This document shows, in pieces, positions 51,392 to 59,979 of a stretch of DNA of 64,000 nucleotides. Origin of the DNA: Plantactinospora endophytica (GTDB lineage: Bacteria; Actinomycetota; Actinomycetes; Mycobacteriales; Micromonosporaceae); contig NZ_BONW01000037.1 in assembly GCF_016862915.1 (NCBI RefSeq), forward strand, positions 36,667 to 100,666. Reading direction: 5' to 3'. Position 1 is the first letter of the stretch. Every line of letters begins with the position of its first letter. Both the position numbers and the translations under genes were made by a program. The notes below the pieces were generated by a model. The model was not told where the DNA came from and did not search any database. It worked only from the letters and a program-made list of their open reading frames with translations.

Positions 51392-52900
51392 TCAGCCCAC
51401 ACAGAGCGGTACGTTCGGCAGGGTCTGGGCCGCCCGGTGGATCGGCCACAGCTTCTCGCTCTCCAACTCGAACTTCAGCTTCGTCGGCAGCAGTTTCTGC
51501 AGTTCGGCGATTGCCACGGACGAGGCGGTCACCCCGAACCCGCCGCCGACCTTGGCGTTCAGGCTCGCCGAGACGCACCGGGCCAGCGGGGCGCCCAGCG
51601 CCGAGCCGTTGGTGACGCCGAGGTCGACGACGAGCTTGGCGTACGGGCCGGCGAAGGCGGCCGGGATGCCGATACCGAACTGGATCTTCGTTTCCACCGC
51701 GAAGGCGAGCCCGCTGGGGCCGACCGAGATGCCGGTGATCGAGTCCATGATGCTCCGGACCACCGAGAGGGTCGGCTTCTGGAGGCTGCCGTCGATCATG
51801 CCGAGGGTGCCGTTGACCGCCCACTCCCCGGCCGCCTTCACGGTGGTGTTCCGGCCACTCAGCCCGGTGGTGACGATGAACTTCCAGGTGTTGCTGTAGA
51901 CCAGCGCCTCACCGGGAATCGGGATGTTGATCTCGACCGGTACCTCGACCCGGACCTTCTTGTTGTCGTCCGCGCCGTTCGCGGCGCCGGCCGCCACGTC
52001 GACCGAGATGCTCCGGATCCCGTCGACGGCGAAGGTGGCGGCACCGCCGATCCGCCCGTTCGAGATCGGCACGTCGGTGCGGATCCGCAGGTTGTCGACG
52101 TTCATCGCGAAGTCGATGTAGACCTTGAGGTTCTCGTTGGCCGCGTACCCGATCTTCAGGCCGAGCTTGCCCGGGGTCCGGTACGGCTGCGCCTCCCAGT
52201 CGCCGACGGTGACCGCGAAGTTCCGCTCCCGGGCCGGCGGCAGCCGGCCGGCACCGGCCGGGGCGAGCCGGATCGGATCCAGCGCCAGCACGGTGGTGCC
52301 GTCCGGCGACGCTGCCGCGCCGCCCGGGACGGCCGTCGGGCGGGACCGGGCGGCACCGGCGGTCAGGCCGATCGGAGTGACGGCGTCCTCGGGCGACCGG
52401 GTACCCGAGGGCACGCTCACCGCCCCGGGCAGCCTCGGCACCTCCTGGTACGCCAGCGCCGCGTCGTCGATCGTTCGGTCGGAACGGAAGTGCGCGTCCC
52501 GGAACACCTCGGTCAGCGTCACCGGGGAGAGCGTGACGGCGAGGTCGTCCCCGGTCCGCCGAACCTGCTCCACCCGACCGACCGCGCGGCTGGTCGCGTA
52601 CATGATCCGGCCCGGTTCGAGCTCGTCGGCGCCGGGCGCGTCGGCGTCGAGTACCCAGGTCGTACCGTCCGCGCTGGCTGACCGGACGGCGTCGGGTCCC
52701 CCCTCGACGAGCACCACGTCCGGCTGGTACCTGACCGACCGGTCGCGGGTCGGGCCGTACCCGTAGGTGCGTCCCGCCTCGCTCGCGGCCTCGCCGTCCG
52801 CCGACCCGCCGCCGGAACCGGGCCCGAGCCCGCACCCCCCGGCGCCGACCAGCAGAACGGCCGCCACGAGCAGCGACCCGGACCGCCGCCAACTGGACAT
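51392..52900 (-). CDS. Large lipoprotein of unknown function
   Basis: The 502-residue protein has the signal SLLVAAVLLVGAGGCGLGPG with a lipobox GAGGC. The mature chain is rich in beta-strand-like segments, with no Cys pairs apart from the end (ARCVSASLN, PLCVG), and no catalytic motif I recognise. The segment LEPGRIMYATSRAVGRVEQV resembles a small barrel, and the C-terminal third has amphipathic IDFAMNVDNLRIRTDVPISN-type strands that could form a repeat or lipid-binding fold. A GGAGG site precedes the ATG. It is first in a two-gene lipoprotein operon. Confidence 0.75.
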   Translation of the reverse strand: MSSWRRSGSLLVAAVLLVGAGGCGLGPGSGGGSADGEAASEAGRTYGYGPTRDRSVRYQPDVVLVEGGPDAVRSASADGTTWVLDADAPGADELEPGRIMYATSRAVGRVEQVRRTGDDLAVTLSPVTLTEVFRDAHFRSDRTIDDAALAYQEVPRLPGAVSVPSGTRSPEDAVTPIGLTAGAARSRPTAVPGGAAASPDGTTVLALDPIRLAPAGAGRLPPARERNFAVTVGDWEAQPYRTPGKLGLKIGYAANENLKVYIDFAMNVDNLRIRTDVPISNGRIGGAATFAVDGIRSISVDVAAGAANGADDNKKVRVEVPVEINIPIPGEALVYSNTWKFIVTTGLSGRNTTVKAAGEWAVNGTLGMIDGSLQKPTLSVVRSIMDSITGISVGPSGLAFAVETKIQFGIGIPAAFAGPYAKLVVDLGVTNGSALGAPLARCVSASLNAKVGGGFGVTASSVAIAELQKLLPTKLKFELESEKLWPIHRAAQTLPNVPLCVG

Positions 52901-52989
52901 CCGCCGCCTCCGCGCTCATCCCGCCGTGTCCGGCAGGCCCCCACCGGCCGTCCGGAGGTTCATCATGGTCGGCGATGTTCGGAGGCGGT

Positions 52990-55900
52990 TCAGGAATCGT
53001 TCAAGGCACCGGCCGGGCCTGCGGCGGCCGTCGGGAAGGCGGCCGGTACTACCTCGATCTCCCGCATCCGGTCGAGATAGTCCTGGTAGCGGCGGGCCGC
53101 CTCGCCGTGCCGCCCGGCCGCCGACAGCGCGCCGACCAGACCCAGGTGTGCCGACTCGTCGTAACCGTCCTCGGTGGTCAGCCGCAGGTACCAACCGACC
53201 GCCGCCTCCGGCCGCCCGGATCGTAGGTAGCGGCGGGCCAACCGGCGGACCAGTTCACGATGCAGCTCCGCCAGGGCCGCGCGCGGACGCCCGGCCCAGT
53301 CCCCGGTCACCTCGCCGTCGTCGCAGAAGTCGCCGGTGTACATCCCGACGACGGCCTCCAGCCGGCCCAGGATCTCGACGCCGCCCGCCGGCTCCCGCTC
53401 ACCTACCGGCCCGATCCCGTTCGCCCCGGTACGCCCGTCCGGCGGGCCGGCGCCGTCCGCTGCGATCGCCGCCCGGGCCGCGTCGTGGAACCGTACGGCG
53501 TCCACCGACACCCGGTCCAGGTTGATCCGTACCGTCGCCGGGTCGGTGCCCAGGTAGCGGTCGGCCGGATGCCGCCGTTCCGGGTCCAGCACGGCACGGA
53601 CGGTCGAGACCAGCACCGACAGCCGACGTAGTGCCACCTCCGACGGCGCCTCCGGCCAGAGCACGGCGGCCAGGGTCTCCCGGCCCAGCGGCCGGCCGAG
53701 CTGACCGGCGAGCACCTTCACCAGTTCCCGAGCCTTGCGGGACTGCCAGCCGGCGGCCGGTACCGGCACCCCGGCCAGCCGGACCACGAAGTACCCCAGG
53801 GTCTGCACCTCGACCTCCGGGACCGGTGCCGGCCCGACCGCCGCCAGCGCTCCGGCGACATGCCAGGCCCCCTCGCGTACGCCGAGCCGGTGCAGCCGCT
53901 GCCGGGCGACCTCCTCGGCCGGCCGGTCCGCCCCGAACCTCGCCCGCAGCAGCGCATTCGTGGCCAACGCGACCTCGTTGCCGGCCTCGGCCCAGATCTG
54001 CGCCGCCTCGACCAGCCCCACCGTCGTACGCCCCGACAGCCGGCCGACACCGCTGCCGCCGCCCAGTCGGCCGACACCGCTGCCGCCGCCCGCCACCGGA
54101 CCCGCCGACTCGGACGCCCCGGACAGTCCGGTGGCGAGCGCGGCGAGTTCGATCGCCTCGGCCAGTCCGGCGGGATCGCGTCGGGGCCCCGACTCGGCGC
54201 GGGCGCGCTCGGCATGTCGGAGAGCCGTACCGGCGTCACCGGAACAGAGCGCCACCCAGCCGGCGGCGAGTTCGGCCACGGTCGGCCCGTTCGCGCTCGG
54301 CATCTTCAGCGCGCGGCGGGCGTACTCGGCGGCCACGGCCGGATCGTCGGCGTACCGGGTCCGGGCCAGTCCGGCGCACGCCTCCATCAGCACCTGCGCG
54401 TTGCCGTCCGGCTCCGCCATCGCCAACGCCGCCTGGTAGGCGGCCACCGCCTGGCTGGTCGAGCCGCAGACCCGGTGCACCCGGGCGGTCAGCAGCAGCC
54501 CGAACGCGGCCAGCGGCGACCCGTCGCGCTGCCACAGGCTCAGCGCCGCGTCCGCGTCCGTCCGTGCCCGGCCCAGCTCGCCGAGTCCCAGCCACGCCTC
54601 GGCCCGGTTGTGCAGCGCCAGCGCCAGCAGCAGTCGCTGGCCGGTCTGCTCGCCGAGCCGGATCGCCGAGCCGAGTTCCTCGGTCGCCGCGCGGTACCGC
54701 CCCTCCTCCACCAGCCGGGAGCCCACGTTGCAGTGGATCCGCAACTGCTGGACGAGGTCACCGGCCCGGACGGCCGCGGCGAGCGCCCGGGCGTAGGCGT
54801 GCTCGTTGCCGGCCCGGTCACCCTCGCTGAACGCGGCCAGCGCCCGGGCGACGTACGCCGCCGCGATCGCCGCGTCGTCCCGGCTCTGCTCGGCAAGCCG
54901 GATCGCCTCGTCGGCGAGTTCCCGGGTCCGGGTCCGGTCGCCGCGCGCCCAGCGCACCGCCGCCCGCCCCGCCATCACCTGCGCCTGGTCCGCCAGCCCG
55001 CCCGCCGTCGCGGTGCCGCCCGGGGCGGCGCGTTCGAGCAGCGCCTCCGCGTCGTCGAACTCGCCCCGCCGGTGCAGCAGTGCGCCGAGTTGCCAGGCCA
55101 GCGCCGCCGGCAGCGGCATTCCGGCCGGTACCGCCGCGAGGTAGCGCAGCGCCTCGTCGTGCTGCCCGTCGCGTACCGCCGACTCGGCGAGCACCAGGTC
55201 GACGTCGGGTACCCCGGACGGTGCGCCGAGAACCAGTCGGGTCGCCCGGAGCGGGGCGAGGTCACCTGCGGTGAGCCGGTGCGGGTCGACCAGTTCGCGC
55301 ACCGCCCGGTCGTACGCCGCGACGTTACGGATCCGCGCTGCCGGACCGGCCCGGCAGACCGCCGACAGTACCCACAGCGCGGCGAGGTCGCCCTCGTCGA
55401 GGGACACGGACAGGTCGGCCAGGTCGGGCGGTGCCGGTGGCCCACCCGCACCGGACCAGGGCACCGGATGTGCCGTTGGGCTGTCTCCAGGGGACCAGAG
55501 CACCGGATGTGCCGTTCCGGCGGCCAGGCCGGCGATCGCGGCGACCAGTCCCGGCCAGGCGGCACAGTCCAGCGCGCCGCGCCGGATCGCCGGGTGCTGT
55601 CCCGCCGCGCCCGCCGCCGCCAGCAGTCGGCTTACCTCGGCCGGGGTGAGTGCGAGGTCGGCCGGGCCGATCTCGCCCAGCCGGCCGGCGGATCGCAGTA
55701 CGTCGACCGGGAACGGCACCGGGTCGCGCCCGGCGAGTACCAGCACCGTGCCGGCGGGCAGCCCGGCGGCCAGCGTTTCCAGCAGGATGGCGGCCGGCCC
55801 GGTGCCGAGCAGGTGCACGTCGTCGAGCACCAACCGGACACTGCCGTCCGCGCCGGTGGCACCGGTGGCCAGTGCTCCGAGGAGCAGCCGGCCGAGCCCG

Positions 55901-56367
55901 ACCGGATCGTCCGGCGCCCCCGCTGCCTCCGGCGCCCCCGCTGCGTCCGCCTCTTCCGGTGCCCTCATGACGTCCGCTACGTCCGGCGGCCCCGTTACGT
56001 CCGCCGCGTCCGGCGCCCCCGTTACGTCTGTTGCGTCTGCCGTGTCCGCCGCACCCGCTGTGTCAGGCGTACTCGCTGCCGGTACCTCGACGCCGACGCC
56101 TCGCAGTGCCGCAGCCAGGGCCTCGAAGAGGTGCCGTGGATCGCGGTCGGCCGGCAGCAGGGTGTGCCAGGCCGTCGGCCACCGGGTCGCCCAGTCCCGC
56201 AGCAGGGTCGTCTTGCCGGTGTCCGGGCCGGCGACGACGGTCACGAACCGGCGGGCGGCCAGCCGGTCGAGCCGCCGGACCAGTCTCGGCCTGGCCGGTC
56301 CGACCGGGTCGGACCCCGGTGCCGGCAGGCGGCTCCGGCGGGTGGGTTCCGGGCGGTGCTCGTCCAC
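52990..56367 (-). CDS. MalT-like ATPase with TPRs and a C-terminal SARP/BTAD domain
   Basis: The 1,125-residue regulator has a STAND/MalT-type ATPase at the N-terminus (Walker A VVAGPDTGKTTLLRDWA near 46, Walker B LVLDDVHLLG near 180). A low-complexity insert (residues 100-155: DVTGAPDAADVTGPPDVADV) interrupts it. TPR-like helices span about 400-790. At the C-terminus is a winged-helix plus BTAD module (LGYFVVRLAGVPVPAAGWQS, RKARELVKVLAGQLGRPLGR, VLWPEAPSEVALRRLSVLVS, final bundle SAAGRHGEAARRYQDYLDRM). SARPs usually carry the DNA-binding domain first, so this order is reversed. The GTG start shares one base with the upstream stop. Targets are unknown. Confidence 0.88.
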   Translation of the reverse strand: MDEHRPEPTRRSRLPAPGSDPVGPARPRLVRRLDRLAARRFVTVVAGPDTGKTTLLRDWATRWPTAWHTLLPADRDPRHLFEALAAALRGVGVEVPAASTPDTAGAADTADATDVTGAPDAADVTGPPDVADVMRAPEEADAAGAPEAAGAPDDPVGLGRLLLGALATGATGADGSVRLVLDDVHLLGTGPAAILLETLAAGLPAGTVLVLAGRDPVPFPVDVLRSAGRLGEIGPADLALTPAEVSRLLAAAGAAGQHPAIRRGALDCAAWPGLVAAIAGLAAGTAHPVLWSPGDSPTAHPVPWSGAGGPPAPPDLADLSVSLDEGDLAALWVLSAVCRAGPAARIRNVAAYDRAVRELVDPHRLTAGDLAPLRATRLVLGAPSGVPDVDLVLAESAVRDGQHDEALRYLAAVPAGMPLPAALAWQLGALLHRRGEFDDAEALLERAAPGGTATAGGLADQAQVMAGRAAVRWARGDRTRTRELADEAIRLAEQSRDDAAIAAAYVARALAAFSEGDRAGNEHAYARALAAAVRAGDLVQQLRIHCNVGSRLVEEGRYRAATEELGSAIRLGEQTGQRLLLALALHNRAEAWLGLGELGRARTDADAALSLWQRDGSPLAAFGLLLTARVHRVCGSTSQAVAAYQAALAMAEPDGNAQVLMEACAGLARTRYADDPAVAAEYARRALKMPSANGPTVAELAAGWVALCSGDAGTALRHAERARAESGPRRDPAGLAEAIELAALATGLSGASESAGPVAGGGSGVGRLGGGSGVGRLSGRTTVGLVEAAQIWAEAGNEVALATNALLRARFGADRPAEEVARQRLHRLGVREGAWHVAGALAAVGPAPVPEVEVQTLGYFVVRLAGVPVPAAGWQSRKARELVKVLAGQLGRPLGRETLAAVLWPEAPSEVALRRLSVLVSTVRAVLDPERRHPADRYLGTDPATVRINLDRVSVDAVRFHDAARAAIAADGAGPPDGRTGANGIGPVGEREPAGGVEILGRLEAVVGMYTGDFCDDGEVTGDWAGRPRAALAELHRELVRRLARRYLRSGRPEAAVGWYLRLTTEDGYDESAHLGLVGALSAAGRHGEAARRYQDYLDRMREIEVVPAAFPTAAAGPAGALNDS

Positions 56368-56912
56368 TACTTCAACTGCCGGGCGACGTCCTCGCAGGCC
56401 GGAAAGATCGCCCGGGGAAGGGTCAGCTCGTCCAGCCGGACGGTCCGTCCGGAGCGGCTCGGCGGGTTACGCATCGCCTCGTCGAGAATCCGGTCACGGT
56501 CGGCTTCGGGCAGCAGTTCGATCGGGGCGGGCGAGGTCACCTGTCGCAGGCAGGGCTCGACGGCGGTGAACCGGGCCCGCTCGGCGTCGAACTGCCGCTG
56601 CGCCTCGGCGGCGCGGTGCCGCGAATCCGCCTCCTGCCGTACCAGTTCGGCCTCGCGGCTGGTCAGTTCCGCCACCCGGCGCCGCTGGTCCTGCCGGTCC
56701 CGGTCGGCCTCCAGGTAGAGACCGCCGAGCAGCGCCGCCGCGCCAGCCAGCAGCACCACCGCCGCGACCAGAGGCCAGCGCCGCGTCCGCCGCCCGGAAC
56801 CGTCCGCGACCACCGGCACGGCATCGTCCGGTACGCCCGGCACGGCATCGTCCCGTACGCCCGGCGGCCGGTTCCGCTCCGCGTCGGCCGCCTCGCCATC
56901 CGGCTGTGCCAT
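56367..56912 (-). CDS. Single-pass membrane protein with coiled coil
   Basis: The 181-residue protein has a Pro/Asp-rich cytoplasmic N-terminus with a short repeat (RDDAVPGVPDDAVPVV), one membrane helix (WPLVAAVVLLAGAAALLGGL), then a heptad-rich external helix (RRRVAELTSREAELVRQEAD) and a small C-terminal region with two Cys (VEPCLRQV, FPACEDVA). The ATG at 56912 is chosen for a perfect GGAAGGAG site; upstream residues are non-homologous. It precedes the SARP-type gene with a one-base overlap, so it may be a sensor or partner for it. Confidence 0.75.
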   Translation of the reverse strand: MAQPDGEAADAERNRPPGVRDDAVPGVPDDAVPVVADGSGRRTRRWPLVAAVVLLAGAAALLGGLYLEADRDRQDQRRRVAELTSREAELVRQEADSRHRAAEAQRQFDAERARFTAVEPCLRQVTSPAPIELLPEADRDRILDEAMRNPPSRSGRTVRLDELTLPRAIFPACEDVARQLK

Positions 56913-57061
56913 GCCGGCTCCTTCCAACTTCGGGATCGCCTCGGTGACATGATCCAACAGTCCGGCAAGGAGCGACGCCGCCGGACCGGTACGACCGGAC
57001 CGACCGTCGGCCGGCCCCGGGATGGGCGAGCCGACCCATGGCGTGTCGTAGAGGTCGGCGA

Positions 57062-57067
57062 TACTTT
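57062..57067 (+). promoter_or_regulatory. Candidate -10 (TACTTT), leaderless
   Basis: TACTTT ends six bases before the ATG at 57074, with no Shine-Dalgarno sequence. The -35 is not clear. Confidence 0.35.
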
Positions 57068-57073
57068 CCGGCC

Positions 57074-57277
57074 ATGGACACAACGGACGTTCGGCGCCCC
57101 GTTCGCGGGACGGTCACCAATCCGGGACTGCCGGTCGGCGTCCCTACCGTCGACCGTCCGGACGTCGGTCCGGCCTGGAATCCCGACCTGGTGGGCAACG
57201 CCGGACCGCACAGTCGGCCGCCCCGGCCGATCCGGTCGACCCGGCCGACCGCCCGCCGTTCCGGGGCGGTCGGGTGA
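57074..57277 (+). CDS. Small ORF coupled to the next gene
   Basis: The 67-residue Pro/Arg-rich ORF starts MDTTDVRRPVRGTVTNPGLP and has no recognised domain. Support comes from the -10 element six bases upstream and the GTGA overlap with the next gene (57274-57277). The composition is close to that of shadow frames in this genome, so it may only be a leader. Confidence 0.4.
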   Translation: MDTTDVRRPVRGTVTNPGLPVGVPTVDRPDVGPAWNPDLVGNAGPHSRPPRPIRSTRPTARRSGAVG

Positions 57278-57843
57278 CCGCCACTGCCGGACCTGCGCCG
57301 GACCCGCTGCCCCGCCAACAGGCGGAAACCCGGGAACTGCCCGGGCAACAGGCGGAGACCCGGGAACTGCCCGGGATCGGCACGCTGGAGCTGGAGCACG
57401 GGCCGCAGGGCATCCGGATGTGGAGTCGCCAGCCGCCGCCGACCAGCGCGCTTCTCGACACCCCGGTCCCGCTGCACGTCATGCTCGACGGGGACGACGA
57501 TCTCGACCAGGTGGACCTGGCGCTGGTCGCCGAGGTGATCGGCGACGTCGACCGGCACCTGGCGGCAGCCCTCCGGCTCGTACATCGGAAGCTGTTCGAC
57601 GAGCCCGACTTCTTCGGGGTCACCGAGGCGGAGGTCGCGCCGTACCGCGAGTTCCGGGTCGAGAGCTTTCCCCTGGAAGAGCCGCAGTTCAACTTCTACC
57701 CGAACGCTCCCGAGGGCTCGTGGCAGGTGCACTTCCTGGCGGGGCGGTTTCCGGTCTGCGACCCGTTCGGCCTGGTGGTCGTCGTCGAGCGCCGACAGCC
57801 GGTGGACGTCGAGGACATCAGCGACGCCGAGATACTGGGATGA
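57274..57843 (+). CDS. Conserved hypothetical protein
   Basis: The 189-residue protein begins with two perfect copies of a 10-residue unit (QQAETRELPG, 57316-57375 at DNA level). The remainder is a compact alpha/beta domain with ELEHGPQGIRMWSRQPPP, DDDLDQVDLALVAEVIGDVD and a conserved-looking FNFYPNAPEGSWQVHFLAGR followed by FPVCDPFGLVVVVE. No family is recognised and no signal or membrane segment is present. The GTG overlaps the previous ORF's stop. Its frame and codon bias are convincing. Confidence 0.7.
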   Translation: MTATAGPAPDPLPRQQAETRELPGQQAETRELPGIGTLELEHGPQGIRMWSRQPPPTSALLDTPVPLHVMLDGDDDLDQVDLALVAEVIGDVDRHLAAALRLVHRKLFDEPDFFGVTEAEVAPYREFRVESFPLEEPQFNFYPNAPEGSWQVHFLAGRFPVCDPFGLVVVVERRQPVDVEDISDAEILG

Positions 57844-57921
57844 GCACCTCCCGACAGCGGGGGAACCGCGTCCCGCCGCACGGGGAGGAGCGACCTCGTT
57901 CCGGGGTCCGATCCTGACGGC

Positions 57922-58461
57922 ATGGCTGACGGTGGAGGTGGCGTGCGGGCCGGCGGCCCGACCGGGGTCGGGTGGACCCTGGTGGACGCTCGGATCGATC
58001 GGGTCGCACCCGGATCGGCGGAGGCCGGACGGCTGCTCCGGGCCTACTTCGAGGAGATCCTGCGCAGGTACGACGGGCGGCGGCCGAGCCCGGACCGGAT
58101 CGAGGAGGTGCTCCGGGACAACCCGCCGGAGCACCTCGACGCACCGCACGGCGCCCTGCTGGTGGCCCGGCTGGACGGTGTCGCGGTCGGCTGTGCCGGG
58201 CTACGACTGCTGTCGGGGTACGCCGCCGAGGTGCACCGGGTCTACGTCGCGCCGACCGCACGCGGACGCGGGATCGGGTCCCGGCTGTTGGACAGCCTGG
58301 AGTCGCTGGCGCGGGGTCACGGGGTGACCCGGTTGTGCCTGACCACCCGGCAGGACCTCGTCGAGGCGCGTCGGCTCTACGCCCGGCACGGCTTTCTGGA
58401 GGTACCGGCCTTCACCGAGGACCCCTACGTCGACCACTGGCTCGCGAAGTCCCTGACCTGA
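57922..58461 (+). CDS. GNAT-family N-acetyltransferase
   Basis: The 179-residue protein has the GNAT fold. Motif A is VHRVYVAPTARGRGIGSRLL (acetyl-CoA pyrophosphate loop RGRGIG), preceded by LDGVAVGCAGLRLLSG, and motif B is ARRLYARHGFLEVPAF. It transfers an acetyl group from acetyl-CoA to an amine; the substrate is unknown. The start has no strong ribosome site. It is convergent with the radical SAM gene 40 bases away; a GACGCC/GGCGTC pair (58464-58503) spans the junction. Confidence 0.88.
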   Translation: MADGGGGVRAGGPTGVGWTLVDARIDRVAPGSAEAGRLLRAYFEEILRRYDGRRPSPDRIEEVLRDNPPEHLDAPHGALLVARLDGVAVGCAGLRLLSGYAAEVHRVYVAPTARGRGIGSRLLDSLESLARGHGVTRLCLTTRQDLVEARRLYARHGFLEVPAFTEDPYVDHWLAKSLT

Positions 58462-58501
58462 CCGACGCCGTCGAGCCCCGCTGGGCGGCCGGGCCGGGGC
58501 G

Positions 58502-59806
58502 TCAGTTCGGCGGCAGGGTGTCCATGAACGAGCTGACCGAGAAGACCGCGTTACCGGCCCCGGGCGGGCCGTAGCCGGGCGGGCTGGTCAGGCCGTTCGC
58601 CTCCATCGTCGCCCGGTACGCCTCCAGCAGCCGGATGTGGTATTCCAGCGGCGCGCCCTGCGGGTTGGTCCGGCCGAGCGGGGTGGTCGGCTCCGGGCAC
58701 CAGGTGGTGAACCGGGGTGTGATGCCCCGGGACATGAAGAACTGGAGCCCCTCGGTGGTCGACTCGATCGCCTCGTCCACGGTCCGGAAGCCGAACGGTT
58801 CGGCCATCTCGATCCCGGCCACGAAGTTCGGGATGACGTTGCGGGGGCCGAAGATCTCGGCGGAGTCGAGAATCCGGCGGTGCCATTCCTCGCGGCCGAC
58901 GTACCGCTCCTTGCCGGGGCAGTGCAGTTCGAAGAGGCGCTTGTCCCAGACCTCGTAGTTCGGGTGGTAGATCCGGATCCCGTAGTCGTGGAACCGTTGC
59001 ACGTCGGCCTTTGGCAGGGCCTGCGCGACGACCTTGCCGATCCACCGGCCCGGGAAGCGCTCCTCGATCGCCTTGGCGTACCGGCCGTAGAAGTCGGCCT
59101 CGGCCAGTCCGTCGACCTTCGAGGTGATGCTGCCACCGGTCAGGGTGTACGCCCGCGAGGCGCCGGCCGTGTCGTACCGGTCGATGATCTCCATCGCCTC
59201 CAGCACCTCGTCCACCGGCTTCACCCCGGTGTACGGCCGGCCGGCCGCCTTGTGCTGGCGCCAGTTGTGGTTGATGTCGCAGTACTGGCACTCCTCCTTG
59301 GCGCCGAAGTACTGGCAGACCCGGAAGACGGTCAGGTAGATCAGGTAGCCCCACTGGATGGTCGGGGCGACCTCCATCACCGACTTGCCGCCCGCGAGGG
59401 TGTGCCGGTAGTACTCCGGCATCGGCGGCAGCCCGACGTCGGCGATCGGCCGGTCGTCCAGGTAGAGCCGGAGCACCCCGTCACCGCCGTCCTTGACCCG
59501 GTACGGCGAGTCCGGGTTGACCCGCACCGAGACGACGGTGCGGCGCAGCTCGTACGGGCCGCCGGTCAGCACGATCTCCTCCGGCGGCCGGCGCAGCGCC
59601 GCCGTACCCAGCTCGGGCAGGGTGCGGTGGTCGAACGAGAAGATGAAGTACGACTTCGGCTTGACCTCGCCGTTCTCGTTGTCGGTCAGCGCCGAGTCGT
59701 CGAACGCCATCCCGCCACGCAGCAGGTCCTCCTTCAGAACCGCCTCGCGCGGGATGTGCGGGAAGCGCCCCATGAGGTCCTCGACGAGATCTGTGCGGGT
59801 CTGCAC
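58502..59806 (-). CDS. Radical SAM enzyme with expanded CX8CX2C motif
   Basis: The 434-residue protein contains VCQYFGAKEECQYCDINHNW, which reads CX8CX2C rather than the canonical CX3CX2C. It is followed by a partial TIM barrel with YTLTGGSITSKV (SAM-binding GGx), VIPNFVAGIEMAEPFGFRT and TTWCPEPTTPLG. Loop-expanded cluster motifs occur in other radical SAM families (for example Elp3, QueE). The product is unknown. The GTG at 59806 follows an ideal GGAGGAG. It lies 173 bases downstream of the MatB-like CoA-ligase gene in the same direction, so an acyl-CoA substrate is possible but inferred. Confidence 0.85.
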   Translation of the reverse strand: MQTRTDLVEDLMGRFPHIPREAVLKEDLLRGGMAFDDSALTDNENGEVKPKSYFIFSFDHRTLPELGTAALRRPPEEIVLTGGPYELRRTVVSVRVNPDSPYRVKDGGDGVLRLYLDDRPIADVGLPPMPEYYRHTLAGGKSVMEVAPTIQWGYLIYLTVFRVCQYFGAKEECQYCDINHNWRQHKAAGRPYTGVKPVDEVLEAMEIIDRYDTAGASRAYTLTGGSITSKVDGLAEADFYGRYAKAIEERFPGRWIGKVVAQALPKADVQRFHDYGIRIYHPNYEVWDKRLFELHCPGKERYVGREEWHRRILDSAEIFGPRNVIPNFVAGIEMAEPFGFRTVDEAIESTTEGLQFFMSRGITPRFTTWCPEPTTPLGRTNPQGAPLEYHIRLLEAYRATMEANGLTSPPGYGPPGAGNAVFSVSSFMDTLPPN

Positions 59807-59979
59807 GCGCGCTCCTCCGGTCCGCTAGACGCTGTCGGATCGCCCGACGAGCCTGCTGTCACCATGGCACCCCGTGCCGGTCGCCCGGCGACCGCCTCCT
59901 CGGCGGTGTGCCCCCGACCACGCTACCCGCGCCCTTCCGGAGACCACCGAGTGGATCAAGGATCGGCGCGCCGGGCCGG

